Shown here one piece after another: positions 1-15,200 of a DNA stretch of 64,000 nt. Both the position numbers and the translations under genes were made by a program. The notes below the pieces were generated by a model that was not told the DNA's origin, did no database searches, and was given only the letters and a program-made list of their open reading frames with translations. The stretch comes from Ilex aquifolium (Eukaryota; Streptophyta; Magnoliopsida; Aquifoliales; Aquifoliaceae). Position 1 is the stretch's first letter. Each line of letters starts with the position of its first letter. The stretch spans positions 39,113,901-39,177,900 of the forward strand of contig OX637396.1 in assembly GCA_951799425.1 (NCBI GenBank), in the 5' to 3' direction.

Positions 1-540
1 TAAGCGATATCAAGTGAACAAAAATCACATTCAGTTTATAGAAAGCATAAATGCATAATCAAGTTGATAAAGCGTAAAACAAAGTAAGAATTGCCACCCT
101 CTGATGTACTATAGTTATGTTTTACGTACATTACTGAGAGTGAGTGAAATTAGGAACTTCTGAACTTTTACTGCTAATTATTAAAGAAGCTCTGTTTAAT
201 CACTGGATTGTACTCCCTGTGCATGTCTATAGAGATTTAAATTGCAAATTAAGTTGTGCACTTGTACCCCAGCAGAAGATCCCAAAGCATAAAAGGCAGC
301 AGCATATCATTAACTACAATTCATGCATGTGTCTCATCTAATCCTTTTCTATTGGAAGGACAGCATCTAATGATCAACAAAACAACCAACTAAAGATTCG
401 TTCAATCAAATGTAAAGTGTGACCTGGTAGCACTTAGAACAAATAACCTAGAAGAACAAATAACCTAGAAATTGCCCAAAGCCCCATGAAGGAAAATTAA
501 TAATCACATATTCAAGCTAAGTAGTCAAAATGGCACAAAC

Positions 541-3500
541 CTCAGAGTTCCAACGCATTGACTTCGGGAAGGAGATTTTAGCAATTGTACCAGGCAACTC
601 TTCGGACAAAACCTAGCCAAAAATGAAAACAAGACCAATGCCAATAATTGAGACAAATGTAAGCAGATGCCATGAATGTAGCCATTATTCTAAAGATTAG
701 GATACATTGACAACAGGAAATAATAAATTTATCCATTCCGCACTTTGACGACCAAACTTAGCAGTATATATTATGCCGAAGACAATGTTAGATGTCATGC
801 TACTTTAAATTATGATGAACATCAGCAAGAACGGCATATTCTACGACAATGACCTATTAGAAAGGTCTGCAGTAATGTTTGAATCCCATCAGATGAATAT
901 CTGGCTAATGTTTCTACTCTGAGGAATTGTTCAAAAGCTAACTAAACAATTCAGACCTTCAAAACTGGGAAGGCTGTTTGAAGCCTATCAGATGAATATG
1001 TGGCTAATGCTTCTACTCTGAGGAATTGTTCAAAAGCTATTTAACATTTCAGCTTTTTAAACCTAGAAGGCTAGCACTAGGATAGCCCCAAAACGCCTTG
1101 TCAAAGCTTCAGAATCACAACAGAGGCCCAAATAAGGGCTGCCGGGTCATTGGACCCAAAAGATGTCATAATGAGCCAAGTAGAATAGCAGAATGGGGAC
1201 AGCTCTGCCCCTTGGCACGTCTATGGTGTCCCGGAAGTGCTGCTGTGGTTGCGAGAGTTGAGTAAATCCTCCGCATGATCACTCACAAGAATGCTGGCAA
1301 GTACACAACAACCCTCTCTTGAGGGTGGGAGGGGAGGACTCTAACCGTCCAAAAAGGAAGAGTATTAACTACCACTTTGGAGAAGAGACCCCAAGATTTG
1401 AAGAAGCCATGGCTCAATCTTGAGAGGACCAGCCAATTATTGGCATGACAACCTCTTTAAAGTAACCGAACTGTATTCACAACACTCCAAAAATAGAAAG
1501 TGTCACATATACCTCCAATGCAAGCCGTGAAGGCTCCACCACACGAGCATAAATGTACTCTGTTTTCCCTGCATAAATATCGGCTATGAACAAACTTGTT
1601 CAACATGGACAAAAAACTGGCGACACATCAATCAAAGATGTGTATAATGCTTCGTATACAAACTAAGTTCAAGTGCTTAACAATAAAGCATTTCATGTCA
1701 TTATGGATTGCAACCTCTTGGCAGCTGCCACTTTGTAGTGCCTTTATTTCTCTATCACAAAAAAAAAAAATACAAATAATACAACTAAAATGATTAACTA
1801 TGTGCAACATATAATGTAAGCAACAGTGCAGATTCTACAGAAAAGCTTAGCCACCTCAATGGTCGTATTATGGTAGTTCTGCCAATGAAGTAGATCAGTA
1901 ACTTGCTTTTACATAAATGGATATTGATGCAGAGAGTCTTGAATTTTACTTCATAAATAACTATTAAAAATTAATATTTCCATTAAATAAAAGGCGATAA
2001 TCATACCACCTGGCTGGATAGGCAAATCTCTTTAACGTGTTACTATTAAAAATTTGTGCTAATTTGGCAAGTGAGCCCGAGACAAATGGTTCCCAATCAC
2101 AATTTGCAAGCATTTCTGAAGGCTTTACTGATATTCCCCGTAATGATAAATCTCATTAAGTATTCCAGAAAAGAAATAGGACCCACCCCCCCCCAAAAAA
2201 AAAAAAATTAAGAGCTACGAGGATACCACTGTTGGAGAAGTTTCATCTGTCCCTTTTGTTCAGGTTTCATCAAAAGCAAAATAGGTGAAAATCAGATATT
2301 AAGGGACTACATCACTCACTCTGCAGCAAATTTAAATAAATGCTGACAGCACCTTTACTCGGATAATCGGGACCACAACTTTAAACGCCAAGCTTATTCA
2401 TATTTAATACATAATTGATAACTAGAAACGGCTTGTTTTCACTAAAACCAATCTTGTGTTTTAGGTATTACTACTACTAGATTATATACTAATACATTTT
2501 TAGGTAAATAAGATTTCTCTATCCCTCCATGACCATTCAAGCCTCTATGCAATTCACAAGGGTAGTTGCATTGCGTAAAACAAAAAGGCAACCAACCTAC
2601 TCAAGACCAGACAAAAAGATGGAAAAATTTTAAGGTTGATCAACTCCCTCAGAAAATCAAAATCCAACTCCATCATGAACAAGGTGAATCCAATCCAGGA
2701 CCCCAAGTACAATTACGTCACAATGATCTTCAAAAATACTTAACACTGGAAATCTTTCTGAAATTATAATTAGAAATTGGAATGAATCAAGTTTAGTTTC
2801 ACCTTTCAAGCAAACCTACTGCCAACTCAAAAGAAAATCAGATTCCTAGTGTGTTAAAGGACTCAATAGTTCAACAATTAAACACCTTTCAAAACATACG
2901 CCAGTGTGAATAAACATGCTTCACATGAATTTTTCACATTTTTAATGCACCCATGAATGAAGTTGCATGCGTGAAAGGGATGACATGTTGTAGACATTCC
3001 AAGCATATTAAGCATGTCACCAATGAATAAATAAAGCATGAAAATAATAAAGAAAACCACAAGAGATTAACATCAGCATTGATGAACGCATACATTTGCA
3101 ATGGTATACCTTCAGCCTTTCTATACAAGGAGTCTAAAGGTACAGAGTATCTACGGCAAAACCCCTCAGCAGCCTGAAAAGTAATGAAAAATTAGTAACA
3201 ATAGCCACTCTGAACTCATACAAGGCAAAATGATAGATGATCAATTAGAGGGCAATTGGGGATTAATCCCCATAGTAACATGTAAGAGCATCTCCAAGAG
3301 AATAGCTAACACTCCAAAATAGCTAAAATTTGGCTATTCAAAGGCAAAAAACATGCTCCTAAAGAAGATATTCAGAGTAGGTAAAATACATTTTTGCTCC
3401 AGTGATGCTCTATATTTAGATTATCACTGTAGCATTATGTATAAATAGTTTATAATATATTCTCTCCCCATTTGTCATTTCTCACCTTTCTTATCCACTC

Positions 3501-6153
3501 TTTGTCTTTCTTTTAATTTTTTCTCTCTCCCTTTAATAGCCCCAACAAAGGTATAAGATATGAGAAATAATATTTAAAAGTAGTAGTTAAAATATAAAAA
3601 ATCTGTTGGAGTATATATTGAAAAAGTGAGTAGCTAAAATAGAAAAAGTGCACTTTTGGATAGCTAAAATACAAAACCTTACTAGAGATGCTCTAAGGCA
3701 CATATGGCAAAAATTCCAAATGCACATCAAACCTAAGTCAGGCCAGGACAAGTTAGTTGGCTATCTACCACATCCCACCGCCACAGGTACTTCAAAGTCA
3801 ATACTGCCTTCTTCTAATATTGACCTTATATTTTTTTATGAGTGAAAATAATTTTTTCTATCTAAATAATTCTAAAATAAGCATAACACTTTACCTACAA
3901 GATAACTACAGGAATGGAATAACATTTAATCAGCGCTATATACTTCCAGGAAGGTAAGACCTTCGTAGGATTTCCTTGCTGGTCAAATGCCTTTGAAACT
4001 GGAGGTCCTCGAACTTCAACCTCGTTCTCCAATTGCTTTGAGCATAGGCTCTCAACATGAACCTGCAAAAAAGAATACAACAACATTGCTTATCAATACT
4101 ATCAATGCAAGAGAATATGACGTGAAGAGAATCCAAAAACATAGGGATGAGCAGGTAATGGAACACAAAATTTTCATATTTGTTCAATGGGCAATTGCTC
4201 AAACATAATTACTCACTGCCAGAAATAAGGAGATCCCTCCCCCCGGTTACGTAAGTATTATTGTTAAAGTTTGTTATATACTTTGTGTCAAGCACATTGC
4301 ACTGTGGTGATTGAAACTCAAGCATCCGGAGCATTAAAAAAGATTCTGTTAATCTTTAATCATCATCCATATCTACAACTCATTTACTTTTCATTCGTGT
4401 GTTGCCTCTGTTGGGGGTGATTGCACTGTGGTGATTGAAACTCAAGCATCCGGAGCATTAAAAAAGATTATGTTAATCTTTAATCATCATCCATATCTAC
4501 AACTCATTTACTTTTCATTCGTGTGTTGCCTCTGTTGGGGGTGGGCAGGGCCATCCACACACTGCAGCAGGCAAGTGCTACAACCTGTGATCCTACCATC
4601 AGTGTATCAGCATGCTTTATTTTACTTCATAACGTTATGAGCAACTTTTCTTGGAACTGGTTGCCTGGTAAATATTTCATCAGATCTCTTCCCATATACT
4701 GGTTCCTCTTCCTGCGGCAACGAACATCATCAGATCCTGTTAATGTAAACCTGTTGCAACTCTTTTGAGACCTCTTTGTGTTTACCACGTTATAACTTAT
4801 AAGACATGCGGAATGCTTCTCCTATTCCTCTAACTGCCAAAGGTCATCTTTTTGAGACAAATCCTATTCTCATCATCTCCACATTTCCATTTAAATTTTA
4901 TTAGATCTTCTCATTTTCCCTCCATATCATTTCTAAGCCTTCTTCAACCAGAGATCAACTATGTTGCTTATGAACCGCTCCAAGACACCTCATTCAAGTT
5001 TATTCACCAAGCAGAACATAGAAAGGTCAAACTAGAGTTGGCATGCTTGATTGTGGATAGAAGTGACAGTATAACTTTGAAAAGAACCAAAACTACTTCG
5101 AACCTCAACTAAAAGCATCCTACAATTCCTTTTCATAGGGGTGTAAGTAACAAAGGTCTTAGGATGACTGTCAGCTAGCTGATGGACCCCTCATTTCCTA
5201 CAAGCATGGAACCAGCTTTGCAAAAGATGTAACACAAAACACTACTCAGGCAGAGTTACCAAAATTTACTTAGATAAGGCTCGTAACACTAAGGTTGGTG
5301 CTGCATTAATTACTTTTAACATTACAATTGTAGAAACTGACCCAAAACATCTCCAGAAACATAAATCAAGGTGAAATATTTAGTAACCCTAAAATTTTTT
5401 ATTTTTTATTTTTTTGAATAGGAAACAATAATTTCATTGATTGAGCAACCCTAAGATAAATTATTTTAACTTTACCTTAACTTCATGTGCGGATGTCGCA
5501 TTCACATGAGTGATTTGTAAAGAAACTGACCAAAAACAGATCCACAAACGCAAATCAAGAAGATGAAATACTGCCAACTCTTACGGCTCCCTCAAAATCC
5601 TGAACGAAGGGATCCTTACTGGCATTTACTGCAAAAAATATAATTGCTTTGCATTGTTTTTTCTGCTTGCTTTCAATGAACAACAAGATTTCTTTCCTTT
5701 CTACTTTTAAGTTGGTTTTGAGCTCTCTTTCTTCAGCCTTAATTTGGAATCTTTGGATCTGAGAAGGAAGGGAAAGCACGGAAACATCTAAATTAGTATT
5801 AGTTCTAAAGCATATTCAGGATTTCCCATCCCAGCTTCTTATTCTTTCGACAAACGTTTTTTATTCCTAAGTGGAGCATTAGCTTAGGATTGCCCCTGAG
5901 CAACCTCCACTAGGCTTAGCAACCAATTGCAAAACTAGACAAACCTACAAGAGCAATCTTGAAAGAAACTAGCAAAATCTGAGACGAGCACAATCCTAGC
6001 TTGGCCTCAATTTAGATTTGATGATTATGTGCTCAATCAACCCGAATCCCTTCTCAACTGCACTAGGCTTATTATTAGAACACAAATTAATGCAATAAGA
6101 CGGGCCAGTTGCCATGGGATGATGTCAAAAGTAGATTCATATAATATAGGTAA

Positions 6154-6224
<71 letters not shown>

Positions 6225-9200
6225 CAAGCTGTATGATATCTATTGTTTTGGATATAGTCATATTTGACACCATTTTTCAAATGGGTTTGAGTTCGTCCAA
6301 GTTCCCTATTACTATGTCCAAATATCAGTTTAGCACGCTACAATGAACTAAACCATTCTTAAAATGCAGGTGTGGCAAGGTAATATAAATGAAAACAAGA
6401 AATCATCAACAAGAGCCAAAAATGTAGAGGAAGAAACATACCACTAGCCTGCGTGGTGTGCCAAATGTTAGCACTTCACTGTGGCTCAACCTTTGTTTTC
6501 CCAACAGCTGTACAACAAGATCTTTAAGCTGCAATGACAAGCACGGGATGGTCAGCAAAAATATTTCGATCGCAGCATAAATTAATCAGATAGAGGAACA
6601 ACAGAACTCTTGTCAGGAATGCTCTAATCAGACTGGTAAGCGTCAATTTGCGCTTTTACAGCCATATCAATTAATTGAGAGAGAGAGAGAGAAGGGAGGT
6701 GGAAGAAGAAGATAAACTGGCAAAAGAGCATGTTAGACGAACAGACATATTTGCTTGTATGAAAATAAACTGCAACAGCTTATGATAGGAGTACAAACTT
6801 GTTGGCTTGCATTAATAACATCATTTGGTGGCAACTCTTCTGTCCCAATTTCAAGAACAAACAATCTTGGTTCCGCAGGCACCTGCGTGAAGTAAATAAC
6901 ATACAGAAATAACTCAAAAGGAAATCAATGTATCCTCAACTTGTTGTTTAAGTTCTTTCAAGGTTAAACATAAATTTCCAATGTCGATCAGATAATAGCA
7001 AAACAAACTCTTCTTGGTCTATAGTCTACAATGTTTTCCCATAGGATTGATAACTAGAGATTGCGGAAAAGATTTACAAGTGTAAAGAAGGACGATAACC
7101 ACACATTTCAGAAGAATATACGAACTGTAGAGGTATTAGTATGACAAAGAGGGGGAGCAATACATTGAAAAGAAAAACTGATCCATCAAAAGAGTAAGGG
7201 AATTAAGAAAAGAAAAACAATTCAGCTACTCTTGATTGCATTAAAAGAACCAATACATTGAAAGTGAAAGAAATGAGGATATAAGTTGCCCCAAGCAAAC
7301 CTTTTGCACTGCTACCTCCAAAACTTCTTCTGGAATGCCAAGTTGATTGGGTTCAGAAATAATACCCAATGGATGGCCAAGCGACTCCCGTGTATTCAAC
7401 CAAAGTTGTGCACATTGCCGAGCCAAACTGGAAGAGGAAGAAAAAAGGCAAGCTTAGTCCATGCAATTATGGAACTTCTCCACCATTAAATGGAAAAGAA
7501 TACTCTTGCACCTCTATTACAAGCCTTGACAAGAGAGAGATATTCCAGTGACGTTCCTACTGAACAGCATTATATAGAAATGATAGAGAAAACAAGGTAA
7601 CCTCACCTACGCATCCTACCAAAATAACGGGCACGTTCTGTTACCCCAACAAAGCCTCTAGAGTCTAAGATATTGAAAGCATGGGAAGTCTTCAAAAGCT
7701 GATCATACCTAGCACGTTGCAGAGAAAAATGTTAATTAAAATTTAACCAACCAACAATGTCATGATGTCATACACTATCCTATAGAAGGAAGCAAAAATG
7801 TCCCGGACATACGCAGGTATTGCAAGGCCTAAACCAAGCAAAGAATGCGCTTCAGCCTCAAAAAAATCAAAATGCTTTTGGATATGATCAACACTGGCAT
7901 GCTCCAGATAATATGCACTCATTTCTTTCCTGAAAAAGAAGGAGAAGATTCATTGGTCTTATTAGATAGTAGGCTTAGTAGCAAATTGTGAAGCAGATGG
8001 ATTGAGGAAGATATATCGGGGTAAAAGACATATTAAAGAGGAGGAGAATTAAGAGAAGAAGATAAATGCAAACTCTCCAATTATACAAAATATTAAACAT
8101 GAAAAAGATGAATGCAGAAAAGAAGAAAAAATTGGAGTTGTTAACAGACAGAATTCAGTGGAAAAATATATAGAAATGATAGAAAGGCTCATTCAAATAC
8201 TAATTGGCCTCTTCTAATCATTGTCTCATCAACAAATGAGATGATAGAGAAATGAAACATGCCAACACGAACTATATCACAAAGCAAGTGTCGCAGGCCA
8301 TGTAGAAAACATACAAAGGTATAACTTGAGAGTTAAAAAGTTTTGTGATGCATTCTGAGAAGAATTTGTTTACAAACTAACAGGAGGGTGTGCACATGGA
8401 CACTAGAAACTCCACTTTTTTGGCCTTTTTGCTTTCTCCTATTGCTCTGCTGCTAAAATCCACTACTTCAATTTTGGTAAGCTGAATGAACATCCAACAA
8501 GTCAATTTTTCCAAAGTTTCAAAGGGGTTTAGCAAATAGATCCCCTATTAATCTAGAAACCCAATGTCATTGACGAAGATGTTGAAAAGTACACCTTAGA
8601 AAGTTACACAATTGAGCAGATACAATGAAAGAAAACCATTAAAAGGCAGTTATACAAAGAGGAATACAGAGAGATTTCTTCCAATTTATGTTGTTGGGGC
8701 AAGGAAAGCTATGGTGTGCTTCCTTGATTACAAAAGACATTGACTACTAATGCCTTCCAATAGGTAGGCCACCACATAGTGTACTTGATTTCCTCGAGAA
8801 AGAGAAATTCTAGAAACTAATTAAGCAAAGTTTCTAATCCAAATGCTGTACAATGAAAGTCCCACTAATGAATTTGGCAGAAGATAACAGACAAAAAAAA
8901 TTGTTTCAATGCAATTAACTACCCTACATTTGACAACCAATTAATTTTCATCAACATTTTTAGGCATACTTATGGTCAGGAAGTCAAAAGAAAATCCACC
9001 TACAATAATCACCTCATATGGGTTAATTATCTTGTGAGGTTGACGAAAAGCAAGCTCTAAGTTAAGGCATTTATAGGCATCCAGTTCCTATAATGAATAC
9101 ATAATAGTCTCAACCTCATAGTTCAAGTTTTTCCCCCTTCGCCACAAAACTTGCCTGGAAACTTTTCTCGTGTTAAAACGTCCAATTCAAAACAAATTGA

Positions 9201-12200
9201 CTATGAAAAGGAGAGGTGCACAAAATTGATATCGTAGTCTGGGACGTTCCAAAGTACCGAAATGGTATAAGCGTCAACAGTCAACACCCTCCTTCCAATG
9301 CAACCCACTCGTTAAAGCATCCAACTCAGAGCCAAATGGCAATGAGTAGGAGGCCCACAAGGCTCATATAATAATTTGAGAAGTGTTATTATGGCAATGA
9401 GGGACAAGCTCTAACATAAGTACACAACCCTAGCGCACAAGTGGAGAGACAAAATAAATAATCAGACAACAAAACACACAACTAGGTGCACCAATACCAC
9501 AAACAAGGGAAAAATCAAATACTAAAACACTCAAAATTAACAAGGGAGTCCTTGTCCACCATCTCCTCCAACTCAAATAGAATATCCCCTTGAAGCATGC
9601 AACTCAAAATCAATTAGGTAAAAGTATAGGGGTTGGAAGACTCATACCAGTTTGGTATTGTACCTATGTGGGAGAAGCCTTAACACGCCCTAAAACTCAC
9701 CTCACCACGCCTCAAAGTTAGAAGACACTAGAAAAATATCACAATGAAAGGGTACTAGTTCGGATTTAACAATGGATATTGATGGGTGAAAGGTGTCGAG
9801 GAAGAAATGACCTAAATAGTTTAGACTCTGGAAGGCACCTAGACGAAAAGTGTTTAATCCAGTAATGCCCAAGGCTCAATAATAACATGCTTCTTTTGGC
9901 CCGTCGAGCTGGTTTGTTGGCACATTGTCCAGCTGCTCACCCACCAAGCAAGAGTTGGGCACAAACAATATGCATCTCCATAGTGGCGCCCACTAAAAGA
10001 GCATTATGCACTAAATTTTAATTTCCAAGGCAGTTCTCCATCAACCCAGCAGTGTTTTGCACACTATAAAAGCTCAAAACATGAAATTGTAGACATACTA
10101 AACAATGTGAGATGAAAGATTTATAGTGTGCAAGAATAAACATGAAAGATTTATTTTTTTCATGCAATAACCAAGGTATAATTGTGATTATCTTCATGAA
10201 AAATAGCATTATATAACCGTGTATAATATTTATTGTAAAGGATCCGTAACCAAATAGCTTATTTACTCATTCTCTAAAAAAAGCTCTCCATATGTTATCC
10301 CATCAGCATATCGAATTTTCTTGAAGTGATCAACTCCCTGCAAATTAGTTTTGAATTAAGTTCATGCAGGCACATATAAGAAAAATCAGAAGAGAAAAAA
10401 GAGGCAAATGAAGTATATTAATTGACCTGAAGTAACATCAGAATACGTTCAAGACCGTAAGTGATCTCAACAGATATTGGCAGCAATTGAAGGCTTCCGG
10501 CCTAGAAAAGGAGGAAAAAAGAAAATTTAAGGAATTGAAATACCCAAAAAAAACAAGCCAAGAAACTCGTGAAATAAATAGTGCAAAACAGTGCATTCTG
10601 ACTTATTCTTAACCAATTTAAGCCCAAATAAGAGAAAGAACCTGCTGGAAGTAGGTGAATTGTGTGATCTCCATCCCATCCATCCAAACTTCCCAGCCCA
10701 ATCCCCAGGCACCAAGCACCTACTAGTATTTCAAGTCAAGAGAGAAAAAGAAGCTTACAAACTGATGTAATGCATGTACAAATGTAGTTTTGTTCTAGGG
10801 GAAAAGTGGTACAGATTTCTGCAGATGGAGCAGGGTAATGTACAACAACAAAAATAGCTTGATTGCATCCAAGGGATCAGCACCAATAAATACAAGTGTA
10901 TGTGTGTGAATCTATTTGAAGAGTGACAAGATCTTACAGGGCTTTCCCAGTTGTCCTCCACAAATCTTATATCATGTTCATTGACATCAATACCTGTCAA
11001 GAATTAAGCTACAAATTCTCAGCCAATAAAACAATCAGGAAAGATATGCAATAAAATTATGATTACCGACAAAACATACCTTATAGGTGGAAAAAGAAAG
11101 TACCACACATTTAATGGTCCATGATAATTTGGCATAGAATGTGGTTTACTCAGGGAAATAAATCAGTAATCTCTTGTTTCTGTTGTACACTTAGAGAAGT
11201 AATATGCTAACAACATACTAAATGAATTTCTACCTGTTGAACTAAATGCTCAATAGAGAATAGTCTAGCATAGCTGAAGGCATATGATAATTACTGATTA
11301 AGTTGAACTAAATGCTCAATAAACAATATGTTTCCATTGTATACAATAGTTATATATAGTCTAGCATGTGGTCATCTGACATATGAGATTGTATACCATG
11401 GAAATATGTACTTATTTCAGCTGAATCATCTTAAAGTTTTACTTCACATTATTGGGCAAAAAAAGCAGAAGACATATAAAGGCTTGACTAAAGAAGAGGG
11501 ATTCAAAAGACGTTTCCAAACAATTGGGATAAGGCTCAGTTAAGTTGAGCATACAAGCTTGTAACACTTTACGCAAAAGAAATGGGAGAATATTAACTAC
11601 TAAGATCCACTAGTTATAAATTTCATATCAAATAATTGACAAAATAGTTACTTATCATAAAGTAATGATTTTCCTATAGTATATTTTATTTAATAAATAC
11701 ATAATCAACATGAAAACACATTCATTTGTAGTGTATACTGGATGTGTCTGCGCCCTTTGCTGTCAAAATTAACCACGTCGATGTATCCATGTTCTTTAAA
11801 CCACAAGTATTCTTTTCTTAGGGGAAAAAGCCTTGAAAATAATATCAAGTCAATCTGTCAATAACAATTAACCCCATCAACATACTTCACTAGGGTCTGT
11901 ATTAGCCAAACATAGGTGGAAACCTTTTAAAGCCTCTCTAGCCATCAAGCTGAACTCTACCAGAAGGCATCATTTAGCTCAAAATCTTCATCCAATGCTT
12001 GAAAAATAATTATCTGGCCCCATCTTCATAATTATTCGGATCCACATAACTACAGCAGTAAACAAGACTCTGAAGATTATTTCCAAGAAGTACCTGAACC
12101 TTACTTCTCCATTCAACTCCTTTAAGAAGTCATATTTGCATTAATTTGTATGTCGTCGCATCACTATTTCCTTGTTCATTAAGCATGATGACCAAACTAT

Positions 12201-15200
12201 TTGGCATCAACTATGGAAACCCGTTTCACCATTCTGCTTCATCTCAGTCATTGTTTGTGTTAACACGAATGTCATTATTTAATTTTCCCTTACCTTTGAC
12301 CTACCACAATCTCTATTACCCTTTCACCCAGCCTCATACCACGTTAATCATTAACAGCAGACTCATATAGGTTTCAGCAAGAGATAAACACTAGTTATCA
12401 ACCAACTCCACTCTCCCAGTATGCTCAAAAGGGTAGCATAAGTACTGTAAAAATAAATGTGACCTCCACATATACTTGGGCAATGTTGTTGCCTACACAA
12501 CTAGATTCCATAAAACAGCGGAGCATATAATAGGATTCAAGAGAAACTCAATAACAATGAATTTATTCTCTCCCTTTCTCAAACAATTCTTCCCTGGGCA
12601 CACGTTTGATAGTAGGCGGTTGAGTGTAAATCCCACAAATCGTGTCCTAGACAGGCATACACAAATTTGAAGACTCCATAGAATATAACATGGCATATAA
12701 TAAGAGCATATATCAGCATGAGAAACGTATCACTGCAAACTACCAGATGGAAAACTTCTCCAGAAAAATGTTTGGATTGAAAAATTAATTATAATTCATA
12801 AAGGTCCAAGGACAACCTAAGGCGGATAGACTCCGTATAAACAGATCTTGTGAATTTCCAGGATCAGGCTTCAATATAACCTGAGATGAAATTAAAGCAG
12901 AAATATTAAACTCAAATCAAAATTAGTCAAAGGCCAAAATGAATTTTAGAGCGCTTTCAGAAGGTTCCATAAATGAATCATGATTGTACCATCTGATCAA
13001 TCAAAGAAACCACAATAAACCTGAAATTGAGTGTGGCGTTGAAGCCTATTAGGGTTTTCACCATAACGGCTATCATCAGGGCGGATACTGGGCTCCACGT
13101 ACCTTCCACCAGAAACTATAACATCAGCATTCACATTAATGACTAAAAGAGGGCTCGTGTACTTGAAAAAATCAAAAATGTAAGATTATCAAGAAAACCT
13201 CACAACTCTAGAGAAGAGCATAGCAATCAAAATAAAATTGCAACTTCCACACTACTAGGAGAAAAGATGCAACATGAGCCAATGCTCAAGCAAGCTCCAT
13301 GTAAGAACCAAATCTACATAAATACTCAAACTTAGAAAAACAGAGCACAAACTAGTGTAACAGTCATGATCTAAAGGTTGATATATACGTTACTTAAGAA
13401 ATTACGTTTGAAAGAACAGTCCAGTTTCAAGCTTTGTACTTTTAGTTTAAAGCATTTGCCATTTCCCAGGTGCATCTAAATTATTATTTCAATCAATACG
13501 TGTCATATTTTGATTGGTCTTGGAAGTCTTTTCTTGAGACAGCAGTAGTTGGGAAAATATGCACAATATTTATAAATATCAATTAACAAATTAACTTCCA
13601 AACATTAAACAAGAACACAAATAAATATATAATAAAATATCATGTGATTATAATACAATAAAATTAACACTATAAAATAGAAAGCACTGGCATAATTTAA
13701 CACAAAAAAATCAGTGACCAATAGTCTACTACTAGAAACTACTTTAAAATTATGGTCAGTAGTCTGTCATATCCTAGGAACCATTTTTCAATTTGGCCAG
13801 TAGTCTTCAATCTACTAGGAACCATTTATAACTGTGGGCAGGAACCTTTTTATCTACTAGGAACCATTTATAATGGTGGTCAGCAGTCTTTGATCCACTA
13901 GGAACCACTGTCTTGAATTGCATCGAGTTTTGAACGTTTTTCCACTATACTTTGGCATATACATATACCCCCCCAAATTTCAAGAGTTTCAAGAGTATTC
14001 AAAAAAAAAAATAGGTAAACATTATTTTGCCCAAAAAGATTAATTTTTCTTTCAACATCAAGTTCACATATGAAACATTTGCATTAACCCCCACATTAAC
14101 AATCTATTTTCGTTAATAAACAACAATTGCTACTAATAAATTCAATAGGTAATTATATGGCACCTATAATAAGATGGTCACGTCTCAAGAAAATAAATAT
14201 TTGACAACATGTTTAGTACCAATGAATAGAAAATCAAATTATCACATACAATGAAATTTCAATTTCAGGTATACCAATTAATCATATAGTTAAATAGCTT
14301 CTCAGCTAAATAAAAGATTAAAGTTTCAACCTCCTGATATCACCACATCCAAAATAAGGAGGCTAGACCAATAAAGAAGACTAAATGAACATGTTTGAAA
14401 ATCTTGTTGGTGCATATTTAATTTGACATGTTACACTCACCACTCAAATTTCTGAAAATCTTACCACCATCAAGACTGCAAACTAGCTATTTGAAAGAAC
14501 CAAGCACAAATGTAGTTTTGCCTTGGTATATATGTTAGATTACATACAACTACGAAGATTATTAAATGACTTGAGACTTGCCACAAATATAAATTTAAAA
14601 AACTTATGGTTCATATAAGACTATTTGCGTATGCTTGTGTCTAATGGTATCTAGAACGTACACATCACCTGTTTAGCAAGAAATATAAGAAATAAGTGCA
14701 GAATATGTTATGGTCTGTTGTTCTCAAAAACATTTTCGTCCACGTGGAGTTAATGAGGAATGACAGAGTTAGATCCACATTTTATCATTTCATGAGATAT
14801 CACTCTTAGTTTCACCAATATAACACCAAAGTTTCCATCTGATAGATTCAATTTATGCTTCCGTTGATACAGATTCACTTCATGTTTCTTTTGTTATGGA
14901 ATCCAAAATATGAACAACAACAATACCATCAAAGTTTTGTCTATAAAACCTGCTGGTAATTTCCACATAGCCAATCATATCCACATCTACAAAACATGAA
15001 CTTCTAAAATGTCAAAAGCATACTTACGCAACATTCCACGGTTCTGGACCAAGAACCCTTAAGAAGGTAAGAGGATTCATAGTCCCAGCTCCAACCTGGT
15101 CACGTGAGGGAGGGGGTTGACAAACAATTAAATTAAGATAAGACTAAATGTGCTATATTAAAAAACTTTAAAAAAACCAATACTACCAATTACCTCAGTG

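Noticed and set aside
5555-5779. Possible extra EDD1 exon (minus strand, 74 codons)
   Set aside because: Exons 14 and 15 join in frame and match the family without a gap (RRLV then [19 protein letters not shown]), so no exon is needed here.
6029-6346. 105-codon frame with Cys-Val and Glu-Arg runs
   Set aside because: Translation of the (TG)n(GA)n microsatellite within an EDD1 intron.
13716-13912. Evenly spaced repeats that might look like a CRISPR array
   Set aside because: Plant nuclear intron; the units are contiguous and diverged, with no unique spacers. It is a minisatellite.
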